Assembly: GCF_000272105.2 (NCBI RefSeq)
Contig: NZ_AJZD02000234.1
Coordinates: 17,279-81,278, forward strand
Reading direction: 5' to 3'
Origin: Vibrio splendidus 12E03
GTDB taxonomy: Bacteria > Pseudomonadota > Gammaproteobacteria > Enterobacterales > Vibrionaceae
DNA length: 64,000 nt
In this document: piece after piece, positions 48,168 to 55,694 of the stretch
Numbering within the stretch: position 1 is the first letter of the stretch
How the letters are laid out: each line of letters opens with the position of its first letter
Notes under the pieces: generated by a model
What the model saw: the letters and a program-made list of their open reading frames with translations, nothing else
Told to the model about the DNA's origin: nothing
Databases searched by the model: none
Program-made: the position numbers and the translations under genes

Positions 48168-48173
48168 TTTTAT

Positions 48174-48189
48174 ACTGAATCGATTCAGC
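48174..48189. promoter_or_regulatory. Cra operator 3 (cra side)
   Basis: ACTGAATCGATTCAGC, a near-perfect palindrome 72 bases before the cra start; centre-to-centre 22 bases from operator 2, about two helical turns. Confidence 0.85.
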
Positions 48190-48260
48190 ATATAATTCAA
48201 CTAATCCGAGGATCAGATCATTGGTTATATGATCCTACGCACAAAATACAGGTCACCCAT

Positions 48261-49265
48261 ATGACACTTGATGAAATTGCTAAATTGGCTGGAGTATCGA
48301 AAACCACGGCCAGTTATGTCATCAACGGCAAGGCGCAGAAATACAGAATCAGTGAAAAGACTCAGCAGAAAGTCATGGCGGTGGTAGACGAGTATAACTA
48401 CCGTCCAGACCATGCTGCTTCGTCGCTGCGTGCTGGTAATAGCCGTTCATTTGGTTTGATTATTCCTGACCTAGAAAACAGCAGTTACGCGCGCTTGGCA
48501 AAACTGATAGAGCAGAACTCACGTAAAGTGGGCTATCAAATCCTGATTGGTTGTTCTGATGATGACGCCGAAACTGAACGCAAAGTAGCGGAAGCGTTGG
48601 TGAGCCGTCGTATTGATGCTTTGCTGGTGGCGAGTTCTATGCCAGACGCTAACGAGTTTTACTTGAAGTTGCAAAACTCGGGAACGCCTGTGATTGCGAT
48701 TGACCGTCCGTTAGACGATGAACATTTTGCCTGCGTGATCAGTGAAGATTTCGAAGCCGCCTTTGAACTGACGCATTCAATTCTCGATGACAACATTCAC
48801 AGTGTTGGTTTAATCGGCGCGTTACCTGACCTAAACATTTCGCGTGAACGTCAGTTGGGTTTTGAAGCGGCGAATAAAGCGCATACTCAACAAACAGGAT
48901 TAACAAACAACAAGCCGATGGTTGTGGGTTATGGAGAACACTTTGATAGAGAATCAGGGCGCGAGGTTTTTGAAGAGTGGATTGCCAAAGACACAGTACC
49001 CGATGCGATTGTCACTATGTCTTACACCTTATTAGAAGGTGTGCTGGATGTGATGGTCGAAAAGCCAGAGCTGATCAGCCAAGTAAAGCTAGCAACCTTT
49101 GGTGATAATCGTTTATTGGATTTCTTACCTTTTAAAGTCCACTCACTGCCACAGCAATTCGAAGTGATTGCAGACAGCGCCTTTGCACTTGCTTTGAATG
49201 CGTCGGCTAAACGTTACCAAGCTGGCATTGAACTAGTGCCGAGAAGCTTAGTGAGACGCACTTAA
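48261..49265 (+). CDS. cra: Catabolite repressor/activator Cra (FruR)
   Basis: 334 residues from ATG 48261, exactly the E. coli Cra length. A longer frame back to 48102 would run through the operators. LacI-type helix-turn-helix MTLDEIAKLAGVSKTTASYVINGKAQKYRIS, then a periplasmic-binding-protein-like effector domain for fructose 1-phosphate. Divergent from fruBKA, with three operators in the shared region, so it should repress both the operon and itself until fructose 1-phosphate appears. Confidence 0.95.
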   Translation: MTLDEIAKLAGVSKTTASYVINGKAQKYRISEKTQQKVMAVVDEYNYRPDHAASSLRAGNSRSFGLIIPDLENSSYARLAKLIEQNSRKVGYQILIGCSDDDAETERKVAEALVSRRIDALLVASSMPDANEFYLKLQNSGTPVIAIDRPLDDEHFACVISEDFEAAFELTHSILDDNIHSVGLIGALPDLNISRERQLGFEAANKAHTQQTGLTNNKPMVVGYGEHFDRESGREVFEEWIAKDTVPDAIVTMSYTLLEGVLDVMVEKPELISQVKLATFGDNRLLDFLPFKVHSLPQQFEVIADSAFALALNASAKRYQAGIELVPRSLVRRT

Positions 49266-49290
49266 CGCGCCGACGATTCAAGTTTAAGAG

Positions 49291-49328
49291 AGCCTCAGTG
49301 ACTTTTAAGGTACTGAGGCTTTTTTTTA
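49291..49328 (+). terminator. Terminator of cra
   Basis: AGCCTCAGT / ACTGAGGCT with a 12-base loop, then seven Ts. Confidence 0.88.
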
Positions 49329-49356
49329 TGGGTGATAGTTATCAGTTGCATGTGGG

Positions 49357-50175
49357 ATGGATCAGTTTCGGGAATGCATATGTCTTGGTCTGATCAGTGC
49401 ACTTAACCTAATGTCCATTCGTCACTTTTCAACTACAATAAACAGTCATTTAGCTAACATCTTGGTGGGAAAGCTCAAAGTGGATAAGCAGTACTCTTGT
49501 GGTGATTTGGTTTTCGATATCGAAAAGATGACCATCACAAAAGATCGTGCAGAACGGGCATTGAATTACAATGAATGTCTTTTGTTTAAAGCGTTCTTAG
49601 ACAGTTCAAACCAAGTCCTGAGTAAAGAGACGCTAAAGCAAGCGGGATGGCCTGAAACCATCGTCACGGATTCCTCTCTCCAAAAGTCAGTACAAAAGCT
49701 TAGACTTGCCATCGCTATGTCTGAATCCGTTGAGTTACGCACGATTGCAGGTGTCGGCTACATGCTGTATTGCGATCAAGCCTCCCTCGAAACAAAACCA
49801 TCAGGTGCTCGACGTTTCAACGCGACTAAACTAGCAAAGATACTGTTGGCGTCAGTTTCTATTGTGTTCATTGTCTTATCTTGCTTGAACTTCTTACGGG
49901 TGACGAACACTCACTTAATGCCTTATTTACACGAAGATTATGAAGTGGTGGATATCGGTTCTCATGAACTGTTGAAACGCAAAGACATGATTATTTCGCC
50001 TGACCTTGAGGCGGTGATTCAACGCTTCGAATGTGATTGTTTTTATTTCATTGGTGAAAAAGCGGGGCTCTACAATCTCTCTGTTTATGACAAAAAGCGT
50101 CATCATAGCGAGAACTACTTTTTTGAAATTGAGGCTCTGCCAGAAATAAAGGAGGGGTTGTTCAATGATGAATAG
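49357..50175 (+). CDS. ToxR-like transmembrane transcriptional regulator
   Basis: 272 residues as drawn. A cytosolic OmpR-type winged helix (residues ~48-140; VLSKETLKQAGWPETIVTDSSLQKSVQKLRLAI, then LRTIAGVGYML) is followed by one membrane helix (LAKILLASVSIVFIVLSCLNFL) and a ~90-residue periplasmic tail with a CDC pair. This is the ToxR/TcpP/CadC plan, in which periplasmic or membrane signals are passed straight to DNA. The start is uncertain: no ribosome site precedes ATG 49357, and ATG 49411, GTG 49471 or GTG 49480 are alternatives that keep the whole DNA-binding domain. Confidence 0.82.
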   Translation: MDQFRECICLGLISALNLMSIRHFSTTINSHLANILVGKLKVDKQYSCGDLVFDIEKMTITKDRAERALNYNECLLFKAFLDSSNQVLSKETLKQAGWPETIVTDSSLQKSVQKLRLAIAMSESVELRTIAGVGYMLYCDQASLETKPSGARRFNATKLAKILLASVSIVFIVLSCLNFLRVTNTHLMPYLHEDYEVVDIGSHELLKRKDMIISPDLEAVIQRFECDCFYFIGEKAGLYNLSVYDKKRHHSENYFFEIEALPEIKEGLFNDE

Positions 50176-50190
50176 CCTGATGAATCTAGT

Positions 50191-50670
50191 TTGATAAAAC
50201 TTAGCTTAAAATCTAGTTTAAAACCTTGGCTCGCTCTTCTGATTGCTTCCGTTGCTCTTTATGGCGCGTCACTTTACGTGCTCAGTAAAAAGCTTTTGCT
50301 TAATGGTAGGTACATTACTGAGGTACAACAATATTCTGATGATATGCATGTTTGGAGAGAAAGAATTGAAGTTGATTTGTATCGAAGCCATATAGAGTCA
50401 ACGATATCGATAGAAGGGGATGGTTTAGAAGGCGTCGCACTGTTCTCAGTGGACGGCAAAATAACCAAATCTTTCGATGGCGAATTTGAGTTTTCTTACA
50501 ATACTGAAGCCATTCAAACCACTGAGGTATTAGATGGTTACCAAGCAGCGAGCTATACCACAATGTTCCTGTCGGGTACGTCGAAAAACGAATTGATTTA
50601 TCATGGTCAAGGAGTCGATGTCATTTCGAGAGAGCGGAACTACTTGATGTTAAGCCGAGTTCGGCAATAG
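50191..50670 (+). CDS. ToxS-like periplasmic partner protein
   Basis: 159 residues starting at TTG 50191; no better start keeps the membrane helix. One N-terminal membrane helix (WLALLIASVALYGASLYVL), then a periplasmic domain of beta-strand character. It lies 15 bases after the ToxR-like gene. Size, topology and position correspond to ToxS/TcpH-type partners that stabilise the periplasmic part of the regulator. Sequence similarity to ToxS itself is not obvious to me, so the call rests on layout. Confidence 0.65.
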   Translation: MIKLSLKSSLKPWLALLIASVALYGASLYVLSKKLLLNGRYITEVQQYSDDMHVWRERIEVDLYRSHIESTISIEGDGLEGVALFSVDGKITKSFDGEFEFSYNTEAIQTTEVLDGYQAASYTTMFLSGTSKNELIYHGQGVDVISRERNYLMLSRVRQ

Positions 50671-50714
50671 CAAGCTATAGACTACTTCAGTAAAGATAAA
50701 GCCCAAAACAATGA

Positions 50715-50738
50715 TATCTCCCGGCTGACCGGGAGATA
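50715..50738. other. Strong hairpin between convergent genes
   Basis: Perfect ten-base stem TATCTCCCGG / CCGGGAGATA with loop CTGA, between the ToxS-like gene and the barrel gene. The T-run is poor on both strands; it probably still ends transcription. Confidence 0.55.
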
Positions 50739-50760
50739 AAGGGAATCAATTCTATCTGTG

Positions 50761-51390
50761 TTAAAAGTGGTATTTTACGTTCGCCATTAGTAACCACTCA
50801 TCACCCACCTTTTGGGTGTTTTTGTAGGTCTTACCGTCTTCTTCAGTCCATTTGGCTTCAAGTTCATTGGTGTGGTAAACGTAGTTTACTTCGGTACCTA
50901 TGCTCCAAGCATGAAAGCGGTAGTCGAGTCCTGTTTGAACACCAAGGACGATTCCATTTAGATCATCTACATCATATTCTGCTTCTGAGTTGAACATCTC
51001 ATAACCAAGTTTGCCGCCCACTGTCCAAGCGAGTTTTTGTGTAATAGGCACGATGTAGTTGTATTTAGTAAATAGGGTGCCTACTTCAAGTTCATCATCG
51101 TTATTTTCATTATTTTCGACACTGGTACCGCGGTAATCATAACCAATACTAATTTGATGAGTCTGGTTGATTGTCATACCGCCTTCGACGCCAAATACCA
51201 TTGATGAAGATAAGTCGGCTTTACCTTTAGTCCCGTAAAACGTGGACTCTGATTCCATTTGCCCACTTAAACGTGTACCAACATCAATACCGATAAACGG
51301 TTCATAGTTCGTAGCGGCGTTAGCGTTGAACGTTGTCGCTGTGGTTAGAATAGCAAAAGCAAAAAGTGGTGTTGTTTTATTAAGCATCAT
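50761..51390 (-). CDS. Small outer-membrane beta-barrel protein
   Basis: 209 residues (208 if the second of two adjacent ATGs is used; AGGA is better spaced for the second). Signal peptide LFAFAILTTATTFNANA, then about eight amphipathic strands ending in the outer-membrane signature ANVKYHF with terminal phenylalanine. It belongs to the OmpA/OmpW-like porin-fold group of small barrels. It converges on the ToxR-like pair, making it a plausible target by analogy with ToxR control of porins. Confidence 0.8.
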   Translation of the reverse strand: MMLNKTTPLFAFAILTTATTFNANAATNYEPFIGIDVGTRLSGQMESESTFYGTKGKADLSSSMVFGVEGGMTINQTHQISIGYDYRGTSVENNENNDDELEVGTLFTKYNYIVPITQKLAWTVGGKLGYEMFNSEAEYDVDDLNGIVLGVQTGLDYRFHAWSIGTEVNYVYHTNELEAKWTEEDGKTYKNTQKVGDEWLLMANVKYHF

Positions 51391-51513
51391 TGGTTCCTAT
51401 TAAAAAGGCTGAGAGTTAACTATGTTGTTATTGTTTTTCACGTCTTGGTGAATTGATGCTCAAGTTAGAGGCTCGGGTAGGAAAGGAGAAGCGAATTGTG
51501 CGGAATAGGACAG

Positions 51514-51558
51514 AAAAAAGCTAAAGTGCTTATCTTGATAAATCTTTAGCTTTTTTAG
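51514..51558. terminator. Terminator of the phosphatase/kinase gene
   Basis: AAAAAAGCTAAAG / CTTTAGCTTTTTT with a 17-base loop, T-runs on both strands. It ends the long leftward nitrate unit. Confidence 0.8.
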
Positions 51559-51627
51559 TTGGATAAGATGCTGAAATATTTAGCTTTTAATTTTTCGCTC
51601 TTTTTTATGAATTGTCGATGGACATGG

Positions 51628-53412
51628 CTACTGAATCAAGATTCCAAACTCAACCAGCGCTACTAAGCCTAAAAGTAGGGCCAACAGCTTCCAAAACTGA
51701 ATGGGATGGCGGTTTATCAATGGTTGCTTGGCTTTGTGTTTCATCAGATTTTGGTTGGGTGTGTAAAGGTCTGCCACAAAATCGCCCAAAACCGGATATC
51801 GCTCGGTCGGGGATTCTGCACACGCCTTTTGTAAAACCAAATCAATCCAAGCCGGTAGATCCGTTCGCTTTTGTGTCAGCGGTTGGTATTCCCATTGATG
51901 ATGGCGTGATTGTTTAAGCGATTGTGCCGTCATTTCAGAGTAGGGCAATGCACCTGTTAGCATCTCATAGCCGATCACAGCGATAGAGAAAAGATCCGAG
52001 CTGGTGGTCGCGCTGTTGTGCTTGATGGTCTCGGGTGCAATGTAATTGACCGCGCCTAATGGAGTGTCGTCTTTGTCGGTGAGCTCTCCCTCTTCAAGGC
52101 CTCTCACTAATACCGCACCAAGGTCGATGATTTTTACCTCACCATCACGTTGAATCATGATGTTCTCGGGCTTTAAGTCTCGGTGCACCATGTCTGCACG
52201 TTGTAATACTCGGATGCCTTGAGTGATCTTTTCTAGTATGTCGCGCACTTCATTGAGTGACGGTTTTGGATTGTCGTACATCCATTGTCTTAGGGTGATG
52301 CCTTCTACCCATTCGCAGATTTGGTATAAGAATTGCGAGTTCTCTGGCGTCGGGTAAACCTTCATTACCCTCTTATTTTTTAACAAGATCCCCGCCCATT
52401 GTTCATTAAAGAAAGCTCTGAGTTGAGAAGGGCTATCGTGATATTGAACAGAAGGGACTTTCAGCACGAACTCGGTTTGTGTCTCTTTCTGCATCACACG
52501 ATACACATGGCTTCTTGAACCTGCATACAACACCTCAAGTACCATGAAGTTGTCGATACTTTGCCCGAGTTTTAAAGCGGGTGGGATGGCACGTTTAGCT
52601 AGCTTCTCATGGAATTCAATCAGCGAAGGCTTAGGCAGATGGCTGACTTGCACAATCAAGCAGCTGACGTTGTCTGAGCTATTGTGGCTTAAAGCGGTGT
52701 TACAGATGCTTTGTGCGGCGTATTCGAAATCCGCTCCGGGTTTGTCGATGTGTTCCTTGAAGGTGTTGGGAGAAACAAACTCGTGCACGCCATCAGATGT
52801 CAGTATAAAGCAGTCGTTTTTCTTGATAGGTAGGGTTTGATAGTCAACGTTGAGTTGGTTATCCATGCCTAAGGCGCGTGTAAGATAATGCTTCTGTCCC
52901 ATATTTTTACGAGTGTGGTCACGGGTCAGTTGGCGTAATTCTCCATCTCTTAGCAAGTAAATGCGGCTGTCACCCACATGGAATAGATGAGCGGTGTTCG
53001 ATTTCAATATCACACAGCTGAAAGTCGAAACTAAGGCATTGTGGTTAACTTGTTGTGCGGAATGAATATTAGAAACAGAGGTGTTGAAGAGCCAAGAATT
53101 GAGTGAGGTTAGAACTTTTTGCGCCGAACGCTGAATGCTCCAGCTTTGTGGGGTCGCGTAATAGTCGTCAATAAACTGCATCACACTGGTGTGACTGGCT
53201 TTCTGACCGTGTTCACTGCAACTGGCTCCGTCGGCTATGCAGGCAACACTGCCTTTTAGTTCTTGTTCTGCACGAGTCTTCGGATATTTTACAATGATGG
53301 CGTCTTGGTTTTCATCACGTATGCCTTTATTCGAATAACCACCAAACTTGAGTGTGAGTTGGTTGTTTGATTCCGGCGTGACGACTTGCCCTTGGCTGAA
53401 TGAAATTGTCAT
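51628..53412 (-). CDS. Fused PP2C phosphatase / Ser-Thr protein kinase with C-terminal membrane anchor
   Basis: 594 residues from ATG 53412 (MTISFSQG). Residues ~20-250 are a PP2C phosphatase: GIRDENQD (32-37), ADGASCSEHG with D61, HVGDSRIYLLRDG, and a final DNVSCLIV. Residues ~265-560 are a Hanks-type kinase: catalytic loop HRDLKPEN with D412, metal site DLG instead of DFG, and APE. The glycine-rich loop is poor (YAGSRSHVY). The C-terminus is one membrane helix. The same fused gene sits beside nitrite reductase and nitrate transport genes in Pseudomonas, supporting a function tied to nitrate assimilation. Confidence 0.9.
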   Translation of the reverse strand: MTISFSQGQVVTPESNNQLTLKFGGYSNKGIRDENQDAIIVKYPKTRAEQELKGSVACIADGASCSEHGQKASHTSVMQFIDDYYATPQSWSIQRSAQKVLTSLNSWLFNTSVSNIHSAQQVNHNALVSTFSCVILKSNTAHLFHVGDSRIYLLRDGELRQLTRDHTRKNMGQKHYLTRALGMDNQLNVDYQTLPIKKNDCFILTSDGVHEFVSPNTFKEHIDKPGADFEYAAQSICNTALSHNSSDNVSCLIVQVSHLPKPSLIEFHEKLAKRAIPPALKLGQSIDNFMVLEVLYAGSRSHVYRVMQKETQTEFVLKVPSVQYHDSPSQLRAFFNEQWAGILLKNKRVMKVYPTPENSQFLYQICEWVEGITLRQWMYDNPKPSLNEVRDILEKITQGIRVLQRADMVHRDLKPENIMIQRDGEVKIIDLGAVLVRGLEEGELTDKDDTPLGAVNYIAPETIKHNSATTSSDLFSIAVIGYEMLTGALPYSEMTAQSLKQSRHHQWEYQPLTQKRTDLPAWIDLVLQKACAESPTERYPVLGDFVADLYTPNQNLMKHKAKQPLINRHPIQFWKLLALLLGLVALVEFGILIQ

Positions 53413-53554
53413 AACTGTTCTTCTTCTTAACTGCCGTTTTCTCATCTGCTTGAGAGCACATCTGAGAAAGAACAAAAGCTCTAGCGAATGCAGAGCCTTT
53501 GAACGAAGTAACCAAGTGTCGCAGCCCGGTTACTCCTCCCGATTCAATGAGTGG

Positions 53555-55024
53555 TTAGCTAGATACGTTGATTAGTGTCACGCTACCATCGTCGTTCACT
53601 TCAGCGATCTGACCGTTGGGCTCTTCCATGAACATCAGAGTAACAAAGCCAAGAACCGCCGTTGCAGCAATCACAAGGAAGAAAGTCTGGTAACTTACGA
53701 ATGAAAGTACCGTTAGGTAAACCACCGCACCCACGTTACCATAAGCACCCGTCATGCCAGCAATCTGGCCTGTCATACGGCGTTTGATAAGAGGTACTGT
53801 CGCAAATACTGCACCTTCACCCGCTTGCACGAAGAAAGAACACGCCATTGCAGCAACAACCGCTAGCCATACTGGCCATGTACTGTCTACCTGACCCATT
53901 GCAAAGTAACCCACAGCAAGACCAATCGTTAGAATAAGCAGTGTTGGTTTACGACCGAATTTATCTGAAATCCAACCACCACCTGGGCGAGACATTAGGT
54001 TCATAAAGGCATAAGCCGATGCAACCATGCCTGCAAGAACCGGTGTTAATTCAAAGGTTTCAGAGAAGAACAGTGGCAACATAGAAACAACAGCCAATTC
54101 AGAACCAAATGTCGCGAAGTACAGTACGTTAAGTACCGCTACTTGCTTGAACTTGTACTGGTGAATCTCTGGCACTTCTTCTTTAAATACGTTCTTGTTC
54201 ACTTTCCAAACTTGCGACACTTCGTACACGTAAAGCGCAGCTAAACCTGCATATACAGAGTAGACGGCCATGTCAGAAAGCATGTTGATATTGCTTGGTG
54301 ATAGCTTCCAAGTCAGTAGCGCTAAAGCGGCATACATAGGGATCTTCATAATAAGTAGGAAGAAAAAGTCACCCTTTGATGTCACTTCCATTGCTGTTAC
54401 TTGAGCAGGCTTGAAGTAAGTAGAACCTTTTGGTGTATCTGACACGTTTTTGTAGAAGATAAACGAGAACGCTAAGCTCATTACGCCAGTAATACCAACC
54501 GCATAACGCCAGCCGTCTTCACCACCAAACGCTAGAGCGAGGGTTGGAAGTGTGAACGCTGCTGCCGCTGAACCGAAGTTACCCCAGCCGCCGTAAATAC
54601 CTTCTGCTGTACCCAGTTCGTTGTGTGGAAACCATTCAGACACAAGACGAATACCGACAACGAAACCTGCACCAATGAAGCCCAGTAGGAAACGAGCGAT
54701 GGCCGCTTGAATGAAAGAGTCTGCCAGAGCAAACATGAAACAAGGGATCGAACAGACCGCGAGTAGCGAAGAGTAGACCAACCTAGGGCCGTATCTATCG
54801 GTTAGCATGCCTATGGCGACACGTGCCGGAATGGTCAATGCAACGTTGAGGATCAGGAGGGTTTTGATCTCTTCAGTAGAAAGACCAAGCGTAGTTTTTA
54901 CCATTTGCAGTAGTGGGGCAAAGTTGAACCACACAACAAAGGTAATGAAAAAGGCCATCCAGCTTAGGTGTAAGACCTTCATCTTACCCGTAAATGAAAG
55001 CAGCGAAAATTTAGTGTTATCCAT
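53555..55024 (-). CDS. MFS nitrate/nitrite transporter (NarK/NasA type)
   Basis: 489 residues, 12 membrane helices. It carries the nitrate-porter signature GGWGNFGSAAAAFTLPTLAL and helix-1 WFNFAPLL, plus the second glycine-rich motif GNVGAVVYLTVLSF. With nirBD upstream on the same strand it should import nitrate for assimilation. AAAGGA lies upstream. Confidence 0.92.
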   Translation of the reverse strand: MDNTKFSLLSFTGKMKVLHLSWMAFFITFVVWFNFAPLLQMVKTTLGLSTEEIKTLLILNVALTIPARVAIGMLTDRYGPRLVYSSLLAVCSIPCFMFALADSFIQAAIARFLLGFIGAGFVVGIRLVSEWFPHNELGTAEGIYGGWGNFGSAAAAFTLPTLALAFGGEDGWRYAVGITGVMSLAFSFIFYKNVSDTPKGSTYFKPAQVTAMEVTSKGDFFFLLIMKIPMYAALALLTWKLSPSNINMLSDMAVYSVYAGLAALYVYEVSQVWKVNKNVFKEEVPEIHQYKFKQVAVLNVLYFATFGSELAVVSMLPLFFSETFELTPVLAGMVASAYAFMNLMSRPGGGWISDKFGRKPTLLILTIGLAVGYFAMGQVDSTWPVWLAVVAAMACSFFVQAGEGAVFATVPLIKRRMTGQIAGMTGAYGNVGAVVYLTVLSFVSYQTFFLVIAATAVLGFVTLMFMEEPNGQIAEVNDDGSVTLINVSS

Positions 55025-55166
55025 GGTTTAAATCCTTTAAATCTGGAAAATTACCCGGTTTGTGCATCTGCGTTACTTCCGAACTTCGAACGCTTTAATG
55101 TGCATAAACCTTGTGCCGAAATTGCGCACGCCAATAAGCGTTTGCATGATGGTGTCGGCGTTTTAG

Positions 55167-55511
55167 TTAACTGGCGATAGCAAGTGGTGCGAGAACCTGT
55201 ACTTGCTCTCCTTGCTTGCGAACTTCAAATTTCACGAGCTTGAGGTCTGGTTGTTCAAGGCACGCGCCAGTTTCTAAGTGGTAATGCTGCTTGTATAAGG
55301 GCGAGGCTACGTAAGGCTCACCGCTTAATGAACCAATTATACCACGTGACATAACATTCGCCTTGCCGATAGGGTCGTAATTAGAGAGTCCATAAAGCGT
55401 GTCGCTGCGCTTGCAGTAAAAAATAGCCACTTGGTTATCGTCTACTTTGGCGCAAATTCCACCATTTGGGGTTAAGTCCCGGGTGCTACATACGGTTGTC
55501 CAATTTTCCAT
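55167..55511 (-). CDS. nirD: Nitrite reductase (NADH) small subunit
   Basis: 114 residues, Rieske-like fold without the cluster ligands, as in NirD (ICAKVDDNQVAIFYCKRSDTLYGLSNYDPIGKANVMSRGI). AGGAGAA precedes the ATG. It follows nirB by 183 bases. It works with NirB to reduce nitrite to ammonium in the cytoplasm. Confidence 0.95.
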   Translation of the reverse strand: MENWTTVCSTRDLTPNGGICAKVDDNQVAIFYCKRSDTLYGLSNYDPIGKANVMSRGIIGSLSGEPYVASPLYKQHYHLETGACLEQPDLKLVKFEVRKQGEQVQVLAPLAIAS

Positions 55512-55694
55512 GACTTTCTCCTAGTCTAAAATTGAGTCTTTAATTATTTGTGTACTAACTTGTTAAAATTCTTGGTTTTTCGAGTTGCCGTTACTGTCTC
55601 TATTGGAGTTAGCGGGGAAGTGACTTGCTGAGCATGCCAGTCACTTCCTTGCGTTTTATGTCGAACGTTTTGTCTCACTCTGTTCTCTTAACGG

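Noticed and set aside
48102..48260. 53-residue N-terminal extension of Cra
   Set aside because: It would be encoded by the operator region; the conserved helix-turn-helix begins at the ATG at 48261, which gives the standard length.
50168..50194. Short frame from ATG 50168 as the start of the ToxS-like gene through a frameshift
   Set aside because: It stops after eight codons in another frame. The TTG-initiated frame at 50191 contains the whole membrane helix, so no frameshift is needed.
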